Origin: Pseudomonadota bacterium
GTDB taxonomy: Bacteria; Pseudomonadota; Gammaproteobacteria; Steroidobacterales; Steroidobacteraceae
DNA: 11,796 nt
Direction: 5' to 3'
NCBI GenBank assembly: GCA_021817875.1
Contig: JAKAFQ010000077.1
Span: 1 to 11,796, forward strand
Shown: piece after piece, positions 10,215 through 11,796 of the stretch
Position numbering within the stretch: the first letter of the stretch is position 1
How the letters are laid out: every line of letters starts with the position of its first letter
Notes under the pieces: model-generated
What the model was told of the DNA's origin: nothing
Databases searched by the model: none
Seen by the model: only the letters and a program-made list of their open reading frames with translations
Position numbers and translations under genes: made by a program

Positions 10215-11360
10215 TGGAGTACGTGGCCTCGTCAGCTCGATGCCCCACTTCCGCAGAAGCTGGTCCAGGTCGGCGCCGGTGGCCGGAGCATGTCGGGTCG
10301 GCGTGCCGATGAATCTCGGGGCCGCGGCGGGCAGATGCTGTTCGCCGACGAAGACTTCGCGGGCCCGGTTGTGGGGATGTGCGATCGCTTCGCCCATGTC
10401 GAGAACCGGGGTCACGCAGGCATCCGTGCCATCGAACACGGCGACCCACTCGTCCCGAGTCCGCGAGCGGAACGCGGTCTCGAACCGGGCACGCAATTCC
10501 GGCCAGCGTGTCCGATCGTTCTGCGCGGGAAGGCTCGCCGGATCGAGGCCCAACCCCAGGAGCATCGCGGCGTAGAACGGTGGCTCGAGACAGCAGACCA
10601 TGACGTATCGTCCGTCTGACGTCTCGTAGGCCGAACCATACGGGCAGCCGCCATCCAGCAGATTGGTGCCGCGCCGGTCCGACCACTGGCCGTCGGCCCG
10701 CATCGCGTAAACCATCGTCATCAACGAGGCCGCGCCATCCACGATCGCGGAATCGACCACCTGTCCGGCGCCGCCGGAGCGCACGTGGTTCAGCGCGGCC
10801 AGCACCCCCATCGCGAGAAACAGGGCGCCGCCGGCAAAGTCGCCGATCAGGTTGAGCGGCGGCGGCGGCGCCCGGTCCGCATAGCCGATCGAGTGTGCTG
10901 CGCCGACGAGCGATATGTAGTTGGGATCGTGCCCTGCGGTGTGCGACAGCGGTCCCGAACGGCCCCAGCCGGTCACGCGTCCATAGACGAGATGAGGATT
11001 GCGCTTCAGGCAGACATCGGGTCCGATGCCCAATCGCTCCATCACGCCCGGTCGGTACCCCTCGAGCAGAATATCCGCGCGTTCGACGATCGCCAGCAGC
11101 TGTTGCCGATCGCGCTCGGCCTTCATGTCGAGACGTAGCCGTGTGCGGCCGCGCCACAGCGGGTCCCGCTCCGGGTGTACGGGCATGCGTGTTTCACGCG
11201 GGCGGGGCGATTCGATCAGAACGATCTCCGCGCCCATGTCGGCGAGCAGCATGCCGCAGTAGGGTGCGGGCCCTATGGCGGCGAACTCGACCACCCTGAC
11301 TCCCGACAATGGACCATGGGCGGATGTGCCGGGCGTGCTCAAAGCGATTGCCCCCCCCAC
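10212..11360 (-). CDS. CoA-transferase family III protein, alpha-methylacyl-CoA racemase-like
   Basis: This CaiB/BaiF-fold protein acts on acyl-CoA thioesters in the cytosol. It starts with LSGVRVVEFAAIGPAPYCGMLLADMGAEIVLIE (18-50), the standard N-terminal CoA-binding segment. Three residues point to racemase chemistry: His144 in AGHDPNY, Asp174 in NLIGDFAGG and Glu259 in CCLEPPFY. The first two sit 30 residues apart, as His126 and Asp156 do in the mycobacterial alpha-methylacyl-CoA racemase. Epimerisation of a 2-methyl-branched (for example sterol, bile-acid or isoprenoid side-chain) CoA ester is therefore more likely than CoA transfer, although Asp174 also coincides with the transferase aspartate. 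The start is uncertain: the frame opens with GTG at 11360 followed by eight G's; a TTG seven codons in has that G-run as a possible ribosome site. Length (382) is normal for the family. Confidence 0.82.
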   Translation of the reverse strand: MGGAIALSTPGTSAHGPLSGVRVVEFAAIGPAPYCGMLLADMGAEIVLIESPRPRETRMPVHPERDPLWRGRTRLRLDMKAERDRQQLLAIVERADILLEGYRPGVMERLGIGPDVCLKRNPHLVYGRVTGWGRSGPLSHTAGHDPNYISLVGAAHSIGYADRAPPPPLNLIGDFAGGALFLAMGVLAALNHVRSGGAGQVVDSAIVDGAASLMTMVYAMRADGQWSDRRGTNLLDGGCPYGSAYETSDGRYVMVCCLEPPFYAAMLLGLGLDPASLPAQNDRTRWPELRARFETAFRSRTRDEWVAVFDGTDACVTPVLDMGEAIAHPHNRAREVFVGEQHLPAAAPRFIGTPTRHAPATGADLDQLLRKWGIELTRPRTP

Positions 11361-11460
11361 GTACCGCGATGCGATCGATCGAGCGCGTCACCAGCCCGGT
11401 GGTCTTGCCCTCTGGGCAGCGCAGGAAATCCCAGCATGAAGTGCATGTCGTCGCGATTCG
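11361..11460 (-). other. 100-bp gap upstream of the racemase-like gene
   Basis: Nothing clearly coding is seen. It holds a small stem TGCCC-TCT-GGGCA (11406-11418) and the palindromic run GATCGATC near 11373. It could contain a promoter for the three downstream minus-strand genes, but no -35/-10 pair is evident. Confidence 0.3.
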
Positions 11461-11796
11461 CTATTCGTAACGAAATCCCGCCGCAACCCACGGAGAGGGC
11501 ATGCGGTAGGGGACGGTGGTGAACACCGCCTCGATGTCCGCGATCCTGCCGCCACGGACCTTGAACGTTTCCAGGAGGGCCCTGCTGTTGACACCGTGTG
11601 TCCGTGAGTGCATTTTTCGTCCGTCAGTCAGGGTGTACTCACTTGTACGGCCGGAATGATCGATGAACGCCGCCATCATGATCAGGCCGCGCTCCTCGTC
11701 GATGACCAGCGCGCGGCGGCTGCGCAGACGGTCGTCGAAGCGGTAATAACCGAGTCTGAACTGCTCGGTGCAGCCCAGACCCATGATGAAGCCGTA
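11461..11796 (-). CDS. SnoaL/NTF2-like (DUF8021-like) protein, C-terminal part, cut by window edge
   Basis: The frame is open to the right edge (YGFIMGLGCTEQ...), so the ATG at 11784 is probably internal and only the last 111 residues are present. The order CTEQFRLGYYRFDDRLRSRRALVIDEERGLIMMAAFIDHSG, then a Tyr/Thr strand, then ALLETFKVRGGRIADIEAVFTTVPYRMPSPW, is that of a family of NTF2-like proteins in which a Cys-x-E-Q motif, a 'DEE.G' turn and a closing 'VPYGMPSPW' recur (DUF8021-type, from memory). The fold suggests a small-molecule binding or lyase/isomerase role, not defined further. It is followed by the racemase-like gene after 100 bp, on the same strand, so it probably belongs to the same pathway as the second SnoaL-like protein. 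Confidence 0.7.
   Translation of the reverse strand, partial: YGFIMGLGCTEQFRLGYYRFDDRLRSRRALVIDEERGLIMMAAFIDHSGRTSEYTLTDGRKMHSRTHGVNSRALLETFKVRGGRIADIEAVFTTVPYRMPSPWVAAGFRYE

Overview
The window comes from a high-G+C bacterium, most likely a member of the Pseudomonadota (beta- or gammaproteobacterial in flavour). This is judged from the codon bias towards G/C third positions, the AraC-type/PobA pair and the Thauera-like 4-hydroxybenzoyl-CoA reductase subunits. No RNA genes, CRISPR array, insertion sequence or phage genes are visible. The DNA is densely coding, with two transcription blocks facing each other.

Left edge (1-1336): the C-terminal end of an MFS transporter of the anion:cation symporter type runs off the left edge. 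It converges on an AraC-family regulator on the minus strand, which is divergent from pobA and is probably its activator (PobR-like).

Central plus-strand block (1337-8240): four genes for 4-hydroxybenzoate. pobA encodes the flavin 4-hydroxybenzoate 3-monooxygenase of the aerobic protocatechuate route. It is followed by a one-piece fusion of the gamma ([2Fe-2S]) and alpha (molybdopterin) subunits of 4-hydroxybenzoyl-CoA reductase, then the beta subunit hcrB with its diagnostic [4Fe-4S] loop, and then an aryl-CoA ligase. Ligase plus reductase would turn 4-hydroxybenzoate into 4-hydroxybenzoyl-CoA and then benzoyl-CoA, the anaerobic route. One locus therefore holds both the oxygen-dependent and oxygen-independent first steps for the same substrate. 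The ligase carries an extra C-terminal Cys-rich domain resembling DUF6455, the most unusual thing in the window.

Right minus-strand block (11796-8336), transcribed towards the centre: a partial SnoaL/NTF2-like (DUF8021-like) protein, a CoA-transferase-family protein with the His/Asp/Glu residues of alpha-methylacyl-CoA racemases, a SnoaL-like protein, and a 12-helix MFS transporter. The racemase, SnoaL and MFS genes are close enough to form an operon. Its substrate cannot be read from the sequence; an uptake and CoA-thioester catabolic module is the simplest reading. A strong GC hairpin sits between the two converging blocks near 8280.
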